NCBI GenBank assembly: GCA_024641505.1
Contig: JAHECY010000009.1
Coordinates: forward strand, 1-64,000
Direction: 5' to 3'
Length of the DNA: 64,000 bases
Source: Gammaproteobacteria bacterium
GTDB taxonomy: Bacteria > Pseudomonadota > Gammaproteobacteria > SG8-11
Numbering within the stretch: the first letter of the stretch is position 1; every line of letters begins with the position of its first letter. This document shows positions 46,073-55,600 of the stretch, in pieces. Made by a program: the position numbers and the translations under genes. The notes under the pieces were generated by a model. The model was not told where the DNA came from. It saw only the letters and a program-made list of their open reading frames with translations, and did no database searches.

Positions 46073-47824
46073 ATGAAAAATAAACAACTACTAAATCCCA
46101 TCAATATCGCGGGCAAGATTGGCGTGTCCTGGTCGCTCTTGTTGCTGCTGGCCGTACTGTTCGTCGTGCCGAATGCTTGGGCAAAGGCCAAGGATTTTGA
46201 TCATTTCGCCACCGGATTCGTGCTTAGTGGAAAACATGAAAACCTGGGTTGCGCGACTTGCCATCTCAAAGGTGTATTCAAAGGGACGCCCACCAACTGT
46301 ACAGGTTGCCACAACGGCAGTATCGCGATGGGTAAAAATGAAAAACATATTCTCGTGACCAATACCTGCGATGATTGCCATACCACCGTCGCTTGGATGC
46401 CTGCCAATATGGACCATTCCGCGGTGATGGGGTCGTGCAAAGTGTGCCATAACGGCTCCACGGCACCGGGTAAACCCGCAAATCATGTCAATACCAATGG
46501 ACAATGCGACGATTGTCATGGGACTTTGGCCTGGTCACCGGCTCGTTTTGATCATAGCAATATCACTGGTACCTGCGCGTCTTGTCACAATGGCGTGAAC
46601 GCACAGGGCAAATCCGCATCGCACATTGCAGTGACGGCGGATTGCGTCGAGTGCCACGACACCGTGGGATGGCGGCCCGCGCATATGAATCACGATGTTG
46701 TGACCGCGCCTTGTGGCAGTTGTCATAATGGCAATACCGCCACGGGGAAACCCGGAGGCCATATCAAAACCAATAGTGAATGTGACAGTTGTCACGGTAC
46801 CCGTGCCTGGACCCCGGCCAATTTTAATCATGAAAATGCCAGCGGTCCCTGCAGTGGTTGCCACAATGGTACTACTGCCACCGGCAAACCAGGTAACCAT
46901 GTGCAGACCAGTGCTGAATGCAGCACCTGTCATTCCACGAATGCCTGGCTTCCCGTCAATTTCGATCATGGCACGGTGACCGGTAATTGCAGAAGCTGCC
47001 ATGACAAGGACAAACCCGTGGGTTTTCATGCGGTGGTCACCGCGGATTGCGGCGAATGCCATCGGCCCGGCGGCTGGTTGCCAGCGAACATGAACCATGA
47101 CGTGGTAACGCCGAATTGCGTGCAATGCCATGATAATGTCAAACAGCCCGGCAAGCCCGGGAAGCACAAACCGACAAGCAATGCCTGTGGCGCGTGCCAT
47201 AACACAATTGCGTGGGTGCCGGTCACGCGCATGGATCACAATGAAGTAACTGGTTTGTGCGCTAACTGCCATGACGGGATTTTTGCCACCGGCAAACCGG
47301 TGAACCATCTGGTGACTTCCAGCGATTGTGGCGCTTGCCACAGTACCAACGCCTGGGTACCCGCCACCGGTTTTGATCACAGTGGTGTCACGGGAAATTG
47401 CAGCATTAATTGTCATAATGGCAGTGGTGTCGGTACTCCCAAGCCCAATAATCATTTTCTAACCACGCGTGAATGTGATACTTGCCATCGCACCACCGGC
47501 TGGTTGCCCGTGCGGTTTACTCACAGCAGCAGCGGTTATCCGAAGAACCACAACAACGCGGGCAATTGTACAATGTGTCACAGTACCAATGCGGACACGA
47601 TTCCCTGGCGCAGTGTCAGCTACAAGCCCTATTGCGCCGGTTGTCACCAGAGTAAGTGGCGCGCCGATCCTCATTTGAAGACCGAGAATCCGCAGGTCGT
47701 GCTCTATACGCTGACGGAGTTGCAGGATTGCACGACGTCCTGTCATATCTATACGGATGCTACCTTCACAACCATCCTGAAGACGAGAAGCGGGCACCAC
47801 AACGCCAGTGACGGTGGTTGGTAG
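46073..47824 (+). CDS. Large multihaem cytochrome c with 20 CXXCH and 2 CXXXCH motifs
   Basis: The 583-residue protein has a signal peptide (SLLLLLAVLFVVPNAWA). A repeated module has a CxxCHNG half (ATGKPxNH) and a CxxCH half (AWxPAxFDHxxVTGxC). Direct counting gives 20 CXXCH and two CXXXCH motifs, CSINCH near residue 447 and CTTSCH near 559, so up to 22 haems. CXXXCH sites can be haem attachment sites in some multihaem cytochromes. It is rich in Asn, Thr and Gly and poor in Lys compared with the upstream cytochrome, which fits a different location, perhaps the cell surface. The ATG at 46073 is preferred to a TTG at 46049. Confidence 0.9.
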   Translation: MKNKQLLNPINIAGKIGVSWSLLLLLAVLFVVPNAWAKAKDFDHFATGFVLSGKHENLGCATCHLKGVFKGTPTNCTGCHNGSIAMGKNEKHILVTNTCDDCHTTVAWMPANMDHSAVMGSCKVCHNGSTAPGKPANHVNTNGQCDDCHGTLAWSPARFDHSNITGTCASCHNGVNAQGKSASHIAVTADCVECHDTVGWRPAHMNHDVVTAPCGSCHNGNTATGKPGGHIKTNSECDSCHGTRAWTPANFNHENASGPCSGCHNGTTATGKPGNHVQTSAECSTCHSTNAWLPVNFDHGTVTGNCRSCHDKDKPVGFHAVVTADCGECHRPGGWLPANMNHDVVTPNCVQCHDNVKQPGKPGKHKPTSNACGACHNTIAWVPVTRMDHNEVTGLCANCHDGIFATGKPVNHLVTSSDCGACHSTNAWVPATGFDHSGVTGNCSINCHNGSGVGTPKPNNHFLTTRECDTCHRTTGWLPVRFTHSSSGYPKNHNNAGNCTMCHSTNADTIPWRSVSYKPYCAGCHQSKWRADPHLKTENPQVVLYTLTELQDCTTSCHIYTDATFTTILKTRSGHHNASDGGW

Positions 47825-47860
47825 AGAAAAGAATAAATTTGTTTGGGGAAGTAATATTTA

Positions 47861-50167
47861 ATGCACCAAGTGTTTAGGTTTTTATTGTTGCTGTGCGCGG
47901 CAGGAGCGGCTGTTTCTGTGGCGGTCGCCGATCACCGGCCACCGGGAGAGCCTATTCTCCAGGGCGTCGAATACGCGGATCATAAGGATACCGCGGCTAT
48001 TCAAATCATGTTCACTGACGAGGTGGAATATGTCTCCGTCGCGCCACGTCGGATCGCGTCCATCTATACCATTCGATTCAAGTTTCGGCAGTCATCGGCC
48101 GGTAAACCTGACGCGAAGAGCTCGAGCAATAAGCCCCCGAAAGGTGAGTCGGCATTTCATCCCAAGGAAGTTCTGAAACCGCCGGTATCACCCGCGATCC
48201 CTTTGGGCAATGTGGTATTCACCGAGGACAGCTTGGGTCCGAAGTTGTTGCTGAGTTTCAGCAAATATGTACGCATCGAAGTGCTGCCAGGTCCCGGTGC
48301 CAATGCCTTGACCATCAAACTGCCGGAGATCGCCGCCGGGGTAGAGCGCTCTCTTCCCAAGTCGAAACGCAAGCGTGAGGCACCATTACCACTGGTGGCA
48401 CCGGCAGTTGCACCGATAGTTGCGCCGCCAGTTGCACCAAAGGATGCACCGACAGTCGAGCCGGCGGTTGTGCCGAAATCAGATTTGCCGACGAAACAAG
48501 TGACGGAATCAGAAGCCGATAAGCTGATGCGTTTGGGTAAGGACGCATTGACGCGAGGCGAAAATGACAAAGCCATCCAGATTTTCACGAAATTAATGGG
48601 CTTCGAGGGGAGCGAGCAGCAACGCGATGCATTGGAGTTCTTGGGCGTGGCTCGTGAGCGCAATGACCAGGTTGCACATGCCAAATCCATTTATAGTCAA
48701 TATATAAAACAGTATCCCAAGGGCGAGAGCACGGACCGGGTGCGTCAGCGTCTTGCCGATCTCATTAGTCACCAGATGAAACCAAAGAAAAAGCTTAAGC
48801 AGGCAGACGAAAGTACGCTGGTCAAGAGTTATACTTCGCAAACTTTCGGCTCGCTTTCGCAATACTATTACTATGGTTCGAACGATATCAAGGGCACCAA
48901 TAAGCACCTGGACCAGTCTTTGCTGATATCGCAACTTTCCACCAGTTGGCGCGTGCGTACCACGAACTATGATATTCGCAATTTCCTCTACGGCAATCAC
49001 GACTATGATTTTCTGGATGATGAAAATGGCGATTTCATCCTCAGCCAGTTCTATTCAGACATCAAGAATTCAAAAGCCGGGTTTTATGCCAAGCTTGGAC
49101 GCCAGTCGGGATCTTCCGGTGGAGTTTTGGGCAGATTCGACGGCGTATTGCTCGGTTACGATTTGTTGCGACAGATGCGGGTCAATGTGGTGTGGGGATA
49201 TCCTGTCGAGTTTCAGAATAAATCGTCGATTTCCACCGATAAACCGTTCTGGGGCCTGAATTTCGAGTTCAGCGATGTCATCACCAATCTCGATTTGGCT
49301 CCGTACTACATTCATCAGGATGTGAACGGTATCACTGATCGTGAGGCCGCGGGTTATGAGTTACGTTACTTCCATGCCTCCAAGGGTAATTTCTTTAACC
49401 TTGTGGACTATGACATTTACTTCAAGGCACTCAATATCTTGTTGTTGCGGGGGCAGTATAATATTACTGACCGGAGCAACGTAAATTTCAATTTTGATTA
49501 TCGACGGACTCCCTTGCTGCAAAGCAGTACCGCGACGCAAAGTGGTGCCGCAAACGGTGCCACCGTGGAAGACCTGTTGCAAACACTCAATGCGGAGGAA
49601 ATACGCGATCTGGCCCTGAAGTGGACCGGCGAGTCCACAGCGACGACGCTTGGAGTTTCCCATCAAGCCAGTGAGCGCGTGCAGTTCAATGCGGATTTGA
49701 CGCAATCGGAACAAACCAGCAAAACGCTTAACGTCGATCAGATAACCGTGGACGATAGCAAAGACAAGCAGCACTATGTTTCCACGCAGATGATTTTCAA
49801 TCGGTTGCTAAATGACCGGGATACTTATGTATTCGGATTGCGTTGGTCTGATACCGCAAACTATGACAACTATCTATTGTCGGTGGCGGTGCGATTACCC
49901 GTTCAAGCCTGGCGTTGGGATTTAACTTATCGTATTGATACCCGCGAAGAGAAGGATGGACCGACCTTGACGCGTAACCGGCCTACTGTCAAGCTGGACT
50001 ACAAAGTGGGCAAGGATATGGAATTACAGTTCCAGGTCGGCATGGAAATGTGGCGCTACGCCAAGGGCAACACGAAATCCGATCCAACGGCTACCAGTCC
50101 ACCGGACGTTTCTGACGAGAATCATAACCGCTACAACGCAAATGTCGGATATCACTGGAACTTCTGA
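47861..50167 (+). CDS. Outer-membrane beta-barrel protein with periplasmic TPR region, probable porin of a cytochrome conduit
   Basis: The 768-residue protein has a signal peptide, an N-terminal AMIN-like beta region (about 30-160) and a Pro/Ala/Val linker (LVAPAVAPIVAPPVAPKDAP). Tetratricopeptide-like helices follow (about 215-300, with GKDALTRGENDKAIQIF and YSQYIKQYPKG). A long C-terminal region (about 330-768) of alternating aromatic strands ends in Phe (GYHWNF), the outer-membrane insertion signal. Strands such as YYYYGSNDIKG and YDNYLLSVAVRLP fit a barrel of 20 or more strands. As the last gene of the cytochrome operon it probably houses or docks a cytochrome through the outer membrane, like MtrB/PioB porins, though it is not clearly homologous to them. 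Confidence 0.75.
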   Translation: MHQVFRFLLLLCAAGAAVSVAVADHRPPGEPILQGVEYADHKDTAAIQIMFTDEVEYVSVAPRRIASIYTIRFKFRQSSAGKPDAKSSSNKPPKGESAFHPKEVLKPPVSPAIPLGNVVFTEDSLGPKLLLSFSKYVRIEVLPGPGANALTIKLPEIAAGVERSLPKSKRKREAPLPLVAPAVAPIVAPPVAPKDAPTVEPAVVPKSDLPTKQVTESEADKLMRLGKDALTRGENDKAIQIFTKLMGFEGSEQQRDALEFLGVARERNDQVAHAKSIYSQYIKQYPKGESTDRVRQRLADLISHQMKPKKKLKQADESTLVKSYTSQTFGSLSQYYYYGSNDIKGTNKHLDQSLLISQLSTSWRVRTTNYDIRNFLYGNHDYDFLDDENGDFILSQFYSDIKNSKAGFYAKLGRQSGSSGGVLGRFDGVLLGYDLLRQMRVNVVWGYPVEFQNKSSISTDKPFWGLNFEFSDVITNLDLAPYYIHQDVNGITDREAAGYELRYFHASKGNFFNLVDYDIYFKALNILLLRGQYNITDRSNVNFNFDYRRTPLLQSSTATQSGAANGATVEDLLQTLNAEEIRDLALKWTGESTATTLGVSHQASERVQFNADLTQSEQTSKTLNVDQITVDDSKDKQHYVSTQMIFNRLLNDRDTYVFGLRWSDTANYDNYLLSVAVRLPVQAWRWDLTYRIDTREEKDGPTLTRNRPTVKLDYKVGKDMELQFQVGMEMWRYAKGNTKSDPTATSPPDVSDENHNRYNANVGYHWNF

Positions 50168-50187
50168 GGTGCTGGATTCCGCAAGCA

Positions 50188-50213
50188 AACGGGAGCATGT
50201 CAGTTCTCCCGTT
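50188..50213 (+). terminator. Inverted repeat after the cytochrome operon
   Basis: Arms AACGGGAG and CTCCCGTT pair perfectly across a 10-base loop, 20 bases after the barrel gene stop. No T-run follows, so this is at best a weak or Rho-assisted terminator, or an mRNA-stabilising hairpin. It lies between convergent genes. Confidence 0.35.
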
Positions 50214-50264
50214 AAAGTACTGGAGAAGTTAAGTGGTTAGCGCGGGGCAGTCGTGAACCCAGCG

Positions 50265-50531
50265 TTACGCAGCGTTATACAGATCTTCGAGGGCCCTGCT
50301 GTGGGTCTCAAAACAGCGTCTGCAGGTACGTTCATCCACTTCCCACTTGGGTTCGTCGAACGTGTTCAGTTTTTCTTGAACTCTGCATACCACGGGTGCC
50401 ATTTGGCATTCGGCTTCAGGTGCATGGCAGATATATCGGAAATATTGCCGCTCCTGGGAACTCTCCAGTCTGCCCGCCAGGTTAAATGATTTGACGTGTT
50501 CCGCCTTGATAAAAATCAGTTTCTTTTCCAT
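50265..50531 (-). CDS. Small cysteine-containing protein of unknown function
   Basis: The 88-residue product starts after a GGGAG ribosome site with 7-base spacing. It has five cysteines (YICHAPEAEC, PVVCRV, TCRRCFETH) but no signal peptide or membrane span, so it is probably cytoplasmic. The CxxC near the C-terminus could bind a metal. It converges on the electron-transfer operon. No family is recognised. Coding likelihood is supported by the ribosome site and by an ordinary amino-acid composition. Confidence 0.55.
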   Translation of the reverse strand: MEKKLIFIKAEHVKSFNLAGRLESSQERQYFRYICHAPEAECQMAPVVCRVQEKLNTFDEPKWEVDERTCRRCFETHSRALEDLYNAA

Positions 50532-50841
50532 CGTTCAACTCCCGATAGATGCCGCCGAAGATGCGGTGTCACAGCCCTTGCGTGGGCTGGATTACCTAGC
50601 GAAACACTAAATAATTAACCGCATTGCCTATCAGTGATATCGGCGGGCCGATATTTTTTTACAGTAATATTTGTCCATAACGATGTGCACAGAGGCCGAT
50701 GGTAGCGGAAAATAGCAGTAACCTACGTGGTTGCTGTGAGAAAAATCCTACTGTTATGCTGCGTCATGGGCGCGCCAGGGAGCGGGGTAGACTCGCAATG
50801 TGCGATCGGATGGCCGTGATTTATGCGCCGTCGGCTGTCGG
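50532..50841. other. Intergenic region, no gene recognised
   Basis: The 310 bases lie between two leftward genes. A short AGCCC...GGGCT hairpin is at about 50573-50588, without an adjoining T-run on the minus strand. The promoter of the small Cys protein gene should lie at the left end. No ORF is credible. Confidence 0.5.
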
Positions 50842-52164
50842 TTAGTCGTCAGTGCCACGCGCCAGCCAACCATCGCGTGCCAACAGCGCCACGCCATAGG
50901 CTGCTTGCCGATGCAACGGCGTCAGCATGTTAACTCCCAAGGTGCGGGCGCGGATGCATTCCCAAACTTTATTCCCGGCGCCGCCACCCACAGTATAAAC
51001 CCCACGCAGTGATGGTCCGCCCAAGGCATGCAGTTTCTGGTATCCAAGGTGCTCAATCTCCGCCATCCCTTCCAACAAGCCCTGAAGGAATAGAGCGCGA
51101 TCTTGCGGAACCGGCTTCATGCGCCCGGGCAGATCCGGGTCATTGACGGGGAACCGCTCGCCGGGGGTCAGCAGCGGATAGTAGTGGAGTCCAGCATCCC
51201 GCTGCGGGTTCACGCGTTGGCTCAGCACCACGAGGTCCTGATCGGAAAAAAAGTGCCGTAACACGGCTCCCCCACTATTCGAACCGCCCCCCACCAGCCA
51301 CTGATTACCAAAGGGCTGGCTGTACACACCATCAGCAGGTGCGAAGATAGGTGTTGTCGCCAGCAGTTTAACCACCAACGTGGAACCCAGGGAGGTGATA
51401 CCAGTACCCGGCTCACTGGCGCCTGTCGCCATGACGGCCGCGGTGCTGTCGGTGGTCCCCGCGACCAGCAACATGTCGTCTGGCAGTCCCCAGCGCGCGC
51501 AGAGCGCGGGTTCGACTTTACCTGCGATTGCACCGGGTTGGAGGACCCTGGGCAATATATCCATATTATTAAGGAGGCCATAAACCCAGTCAGGCCAATG
51601 GCCGTGGATGGCATCAAAGCCGGTTTTCAGGCAGCTATTGGCATCACTGATGCCAGGGTTAGCACCTAAATGGATCAGGGCCCAGTCAGCTTGATGGCAG
51701 ACCCACGCGGCTTTCTCACCATAACCCTGATCAAGCAGCCATAGCACTTTTGCCAATCCCGATGCCGTGCCATGGGCCGCACTGGTGCTTGGCGCACAAT
51801 CCCGGATGCGTTCTGCCTGGGCACGCGCACGGCTGTCGTTGTACAACAAGGCGGGGCTGACCGGGATGCCCTCATCGTCCAGTAGAAGCACTGATCCGGA
51901 GGTGCCATCGACCGCCACGGCGCGCAATTCATGGGTGTCCCAGACCGAACTTTTCCGGATATTATCAGTGGCAATACGGATGGCATCTTCCAGGGCAGCG
52001 CTCCAGTCCGCCGGGGCCTGTTCCACCCGAGCACCATTACCTCTTATAGAGTGAGGATAATTTACCTGGACTTCCGTAATGGCCTTGCCTTGGCGGTCGA
52101 TCACCACCGCACGACACCCGGAAGTGCCCAGGTCGATGCCCAGAAAGAGTTGATCCGCCGCCAT
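50842..52164 (-). CDS. FGGY-family carbohydrate kinase (D-ribulokinase-like)
   Basis: The 440-residue protein shows the FGGY layout: phosphate-1 motif LGIDLGTSGCRAVVID at the N-terminus, AVAVDGTSGSVLLLD, the sugar-side ALLYNDSRA, and the ATP-site AGTTDSTAAVMATGASEPG and GGGAGNKVWECIRA. Its shorter length and the motifs are close in general appearance to the D-ribulose/D-xylulose kinase-like group of cyanobacteria and plants. It phosphorylates a free ketose in the cytoplasm; D-ribulose is the best guess. It begins 21 bases after queF and is likely co-transcribed. Confidence 0.75.
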   Translation of the reverse strand: MAADQLFLGIDLGTSGCRAVVIDRQGKAITEVQVNYPHSIRGNGARVEQAPADWSAALEDAIRIATDNIRKSSVWDTHELRAVAVDGTSGSVLLLDDEGIPVSPALLYNDSRARAQAERIRDCAPSTSAAHGTASGLAKVLWLLDQGYGEKAAWVCHQADWALIHLGANPGISDANSCLKTGFDAIHGHWPDWVYGLLNNMDILPRVLQPGAIAGKVEPALCARWGLPDDMLLVAGTTDSTAAVMATGASEPGTGITSLGSTLVVKLLATTPIFAPADGVYSQPFGNQWLVGGGSNSGGAVLRHFFSDQDLVVLSQRVNPQRDAGLHYYPLLTPGERFPVNDPDLPGRMKPVPQDRALFLQGLLEGMAEIEHLGYQKLHALGGPSLRGVYTVGGGAGNKVWECIRARTLGVNMLTPLHRQAAYGVALLARDGWLARGTDD

Positions 52165-52185
52165 GGCGCCCCTGGTATGCGCGCG

Positions 52186-52575
52186 TCAGGGCAAAGTGAC
52201 GGGGGCAGGGGGTTGCCAGCCGTTTTGTCGATGATCCACCACCACCGAGGTGTAAATGCCCCCCCGAACGTTGAAATCCGCGGTGATTCTCATAAAACGG
52301 GGCGCGCAGGCGCTTACCAGGTCGCTCAAGATCCGGTTAGTGACGGCTTCATGAAACGCGCCTTCCTCCCGAAATGACCACATATACTGTTTCAGGGACT
52401 TCAGTTCGACGCATTTCTGATCAGCAATATAGTCGATATTGATGACCGCGAAATCCGGCTGCCCGGTTTTTGGACACAGGCACGTGAATTCAGGAATCCG
52501 GATATGGATGGCATAATCCCGTTCCGCATGGGGATTAGGAAAGGTTTCCAATACTTTACTGGGCTGGGTAGGCAT
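52186..52575 (-). CDS. queF: NADPH-dependent 7-cyano-7-deazaguanine reductase QueF (short type)
   Basis: The 129-residue protein has the type-I QueF features: the catalytic Cys in [15 protein letters not shown], the substrate-binding [18 protein letters not shown] motif, and [13 protein letters not shown] at the end. It reduces preQ0 to preQ1 in the queuosine tRNA-modification pathway. The length matches the short unimodular form. It is divergent from smc, 81 bases apart. Confidence 0.93.
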   Translation of the reverse strand: MPTQPSKVLETFPNPHAERDYAIHIRIPEFTCLCPKTGQPDFAVINIDYIADQKCVELKSLKQYMWSFREEGAFHEAVTNRILSDLVSACAPRFMRITADFNVRGGIYTSVVVDHRQNGWQPPAPVTLP

Positions 52576-52656
52576 AGGGTATTCTCTGTGGTAGTTTTGT
52601 CGCGGTGCATTGTAGCCTTTTTGCGGTTTTTTTAGCCATTATTTCCTGGGAATTGC

Positions 52657-55600
52657 ATGCGACTCACAAAAATTAAATTGGCAGGCTTTAAGTCCTTCGT
52701 CGATCCCACCCAAATCAGTTTGCACAGTAACCTGGTGGGCGTGGTGGGTCCCAACGGTTGCGGCAAATCCAATGTCATTGATGCGGTGCGCTGGGTGATG
52801 GGTGAAACCTCCGCCAAACATCTGCGCGGCGACTCCATGGCCGATGTCATCTTCAACGGTTCCACCCAACGCAAACCCGTGGGGCAAGCGTCGGTGGAAT
52901 TGCTGTTCGACAACAGCGATAAAAAACTGGGTGGTCAATATGCCCAGTATAATGAAATTTCGGTGAAACGTATCGTTTCCCGTGACGGCAGTTCCAACTA
53001 TTACCTCAACAGCAGTCGCTGCCGGCGCAAGGACATCACCGATATCTTTCTGGGCACCGGCCTGGGACCGCGCAGTTACGCCATTATCGAACAAGGCATG
53101 ATATCCCGGTTGATCGAGGCCCGCCCCGAGGAACTGCGTAATTTCATCGAGGAAGCCGCCGGCATTTCCAAGTATAAAGAGCGGCGCCGCGAAACCGGCA
53201 ACCGCATCAGCCACACCCGGGAAAATCTCGAACGCTTGCTGGATCTGCGCGATGAGGTGGAGAAACAGCTGGAAAAACTCAAACGCCAGGCGCGCGCCGC
53301 GGAGCGTTTCAAGGTGCTCAAGGAAGAAGAGCGTTTGCTGAGGGCGCAACTGCTGGTGCTGAAGCTGACCCGCATGCAGCAGGAATTGCAGGAGATCGAC
53401 AGGCGCATCAGCGAGCAGGAAATCGCCTACGAAAAAGAAGTCGCGGAATTGCGGCGCATCGAGGCGGACCTGGAGAAGGGGCGGGAACAACAAATCGAGG
53501 CCACCGATGCTTTCAATGAGGTACAGGGTGAGTACTACCGGGTCGGTTCGGACATTGCCCGCATTGAGCAGAATATTCAACATGCCAAGGAACGACGTCA
53601 ACAATTACGCCTGGATCTGCAACAGGTGGAAAAAGGCATCGCCGAGTCGGAATCCCATCTCGATATGGACCAGCGGCAAATCGCCGACCTGAGTTCACAA
53701 CTGGAGGATCTGGAGCCGCGGGTCGCCGGTGCTCAGGAAATGTCGGAGGAGTCTTCCGCCCAATTGGAGGCGGCGGAGCAGGCGATGCAGGAATGGCAAC
53801 AGGCGTGGGAGACTTTTAACCACGACAATGCGCTAAAATCCCGGGAAATGGAAGTGCAACGCACCACCATCACCCATCGTGAAGAACATGCCTTTAAAGC
53901 CCAGCAACGTTTGCTGCGACTCCAGGAAGAACTGGGCGGCCTGACGCTGGATACGCTGGCGGAGGAAATTTCCGTCGCGGAATCCAGCCAGCAGGAGAGT
54001 GGCGCACAGCAGCAGGAATTACAGGAGAAACTGCAGGATCTGTTGCGTGAGATCGGCGACCAGCGGCATCTGATTCAAGATGTCTCCCGGGAGCTTGACG
54101 GCGCGCGCAGTCGCGTGCAGCAGCAACGGGGCCGCTATGCATCGCTTGAGGCGCTGCAGCAGGCGGCGCTGGGCAAGAACGACAGCGGCGTTACCCGCTG
54201 GCTTGAGCACCACGGACTGGGAGGCGCCAAGCGCCTGGCCGAAGGCCTTGAGGTAGCGCCCGGTTGGGAGCGAGCCGTGGAAACCGTGCTCGGATTCAAT
54301 CTGGAGGCTGTGTGCACCTCCGGCCTGGATCCCGTCGCCAGCGTGTTACACACGCTGGATGCCGGATCGCTGGCGGTGTTTGACACCGACAATCAGGTGG
54401 CTGTTTCGCCGGAATCAGACGCCACGTTATTGAGCGCCAAAATCCGTTCCCCCTGGGCCGTGCATTCCCTGTTGGGCAACGTCTATGCCGCGGCGGATCT
54501 GGCGACGGCGCTGCATATGCGTCAGTCATTGCATGCCAATGCCTCGGTGATAACGCCCGAAGGTGTGTGGATTGGTCCCAACTGGTTAAAAGTTGCCCGG
54601 GACGCCGACGCCCGTGCCGGCGTCATCGAACGCGAACAGGAATTGAAACATCTGCACCAGGAAATTGCCGAACTGGTAGCGCACGAAGCCGAATTGGTGG
54701 CTGCCCTTGAACACAACCGGGATGCGCTGCAGAGCAAGGAAGATGAGCGGGAGGAATTGCAGGAGGCGATTAATCAAGTCAACCGGCAGTTGGCGGAGAT
54801 CAAGTCCCTGATCAGCGGCAAGCGTGCCCATTACGAACAGACCCATCAACGTGACGCCCGGGTGCGCGCCGAGGCGACGGAGTTGGAACAACAGATCGCC
54901 GCGGATGAGGCGCAGATGTCCGGCGCCCGCTTGAGTCTGGAAGGGTTGATCAACGAACTGGAAATATTGAGCCAGCAACGCGAACAGCTGGTTCAGGAGC
55001 GCGACAGCCGCAGCAGCTATTTGCAGGAAGCCCGAGACCAGGCGCGCCGGTACCAGGATACCGCCCACGAACTTGCCGTGAAAATTCAATCGGCGCGTAC
55101 CGCGCTGGAAACCAGCCGACAGAGCCTGGAGCGGGTGCAATCTCAAATCGAACAACTTTATACGCGCCGCGACAGTCTGCAGGACGATATGCGTAATTGC
55201 GAAACGCCGGTGGCGGGCCTGGAAGAAATTCTGGAAGGCCTGCTGTCGCAGCGTTTGGAAGTGGAAGCCAAGCTCAATCAGGCGCGCCAGCATATGGAAG
55301 AAATCGAGCACACCATGCGCAACCAGGCAACCCAGCGCAACCTGACGGAACAACAAAGCCGGAAAATGAAGGACGCCATGGATGAATCCCGGTTCGCGGT
55401 CCAGGAATTGCGGATTCGCAGCCAAACCATGCAGGAACAACTGCTGGAAACCGGTCATGAGCTGGCAGGCTTACAGGATACCATGCCGGAAGAAGCCGCC
55501 GTGGAGCCCTGGCAGGAGCGTATCACCGAGATTGAAAGCAAGATTCAAAAACTTGGTCCGATTAATCTGGCCGCGATCGATGAATTTCAGGAACAATTGC

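Noticed and set aside
46535..47455. 306-codon leftward ORF opposite the second cytochrome
   Set aside because: It arises from repeated CXXCH codons read on the other strand, and lacks any domain.
46200..47500. Regularly spaced DNA repeats resembling an array
   Set aside because: The periodicity comes from the protein haem module; copies vary and sit in a coding frame, so it is not CRISPR.
52639..53604. 321-codon leftward ORF inside smc
   Set aside because: It is a shadow of the SMC head and coiled coil; hydrophobic composition is an antisense artefact.
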